DNA of 15,212 nt, from contig QJYE01000488.1 of assembly GCA_003235785.1 (NCBI GenBank), positions 1 through 15,212 of the forward strand. Reading direction: 5' to 3'. The first letter of the stretch is position 1; every line of letters starts with the position of its first letter. This DNA is from Nitrospirota bacterium (GTDB lineage: Bacteria > Nitrospirota > Nitrospiria > Nitrospirales > UBA8639). The position numbers and the translations under genes were made by a program. A model generated the notes under the pieces. The model saw only the letters and a program-made list of their open reading frames with translations, had not been told where the DNA came from and made no database searches. Shown piece by piece: positions 15,065 through 15,212 of this stretch.

Positions 15065-15212
15065 CTACTCGACAATTTCCGTCACCACGCCGGCCCCCAC
15101 CGTCCGGCCTCCTTCGCGCACCGCAAACCGCACCCCCTGCTCCATCGCGATCGGGGCAATCAATTCCCCGGCAAACGACACATTATCGCCCGGCATCACC
15201 ATCTCCACGCCC
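15065..15212 (-). CDS. tuf: Elongation factor Tu, C-terminal 48 residues (gene begins beyond the right edge)
   Basis: The frame enters from the right edge and ends at the TAG at 15065-15067. It encodes the end of EF-Tu domain III: MVMPGDNVSFAGELIAPIA, then MEQGVRFAVREGGRTVGAGVVTEI, the hallmark C-terminus that contacts domain I. No substitution is obvious in the FAVREGGRTVGAGVV stretch where kirromycin-resistance changes occur in other bacteria. It is the tuf copy upstream of rpmG, tRNA-Trp and secE. Third codon positions are 38/48 G or C, a sharp contrast with rpmG 18 nt away. The other end lies outside the window, so whether the two tuf copies are identical cannot be judged. Confidence 0.96.
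   Translation of the reverse strand, partial: GVEMVMPGDNVSFAGELIAPIAMEQGVRFAVREGGRTVGAGVVTEIVE

Noticed and set aside
1..15212. Mobile elements, CRISPR arrays, prophage or defence genes
   Set aside because: No repeats, transposase or phage-like frames are visible; the window is packed with conserved core genes.

Overview
The window is a continuous stretch of core translation and transcription genes, all read from the minus strand. In transcription order (right to left) they are: the 3' end of tuf, rpmG, tRNA-Trp(CCA), secE, nusG, rplK, rplA, an rplJ+rplL open frame, rpoB, rpoC, rpsL, rpsG, fusA, and the 5' end of a second tuf. It joins four modules that are often adjacent in bacteria (tuf-secE-nusG, the L11/L10 operon, rpoBC and the str operon). 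The proteins are bacterial; the most likely source is Nitrospirota (Nitrospira-like). I base this on the general look of the beta/beta' subunits, the SI3-type insertion in beta', the EF-Tu switch-I wording and the rif-str junction. This is recognition from memory, not a search, so I hold it with moderate confidence only.

Region by region: 14897-15212 holds the end of EF-Tu and L33. 14516-14856 holds tRNA-Trp and SecE. 13456-14497 holds NusG and L11. 11762-13420 holds L1 and the L10/L12 frame. 3520-11690 holds the two large RNA polymerase subunits. 322-3387 holds S12, S7 and EF-G. 1-263 starts the second EF-Tu. No spacer reaches 150 nt. I see no convincing intrinsic terminator, so long co-transcription is plausible, with extra promoters inside. 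The best one lies between rpoC and rpsL (perfect TTGACA at 3480-3485). Large plus-strand open frames are shadows of these genes.

The genes work together as the growth-rate machinery: RNA polymerase core (beta, beta'), its elongation factor NusG, the Sec translocase subunit SecE, the L11/L10-L12 factor-binding stalk with L1, the S12/S7 decoding and head proteins, and the GTPases EF-Tu and EF-G that act on that stalk.

The main anomaly is rplJ/rplL. L10 (about 174-180 residues) runs in frame, with no stop codon, into a complete L7/L12 (131 residues), giving one 311-codon frame. The rplL ribosome-binding site and ATG are intact inside it. A TGA one frame over sits exactly where an ordinary L10 would end. 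It is therefore either a real L10-L12 fusion with internal initiation or a one-base insertion in the sequence. Other points of interest are a G/U-rich leader before fusA, a very short rplA-rplJ spacer with no room for a separate L10 leader, GC-rich codon use in tuf unlike its neighbours, and a TTG start for rpoC.
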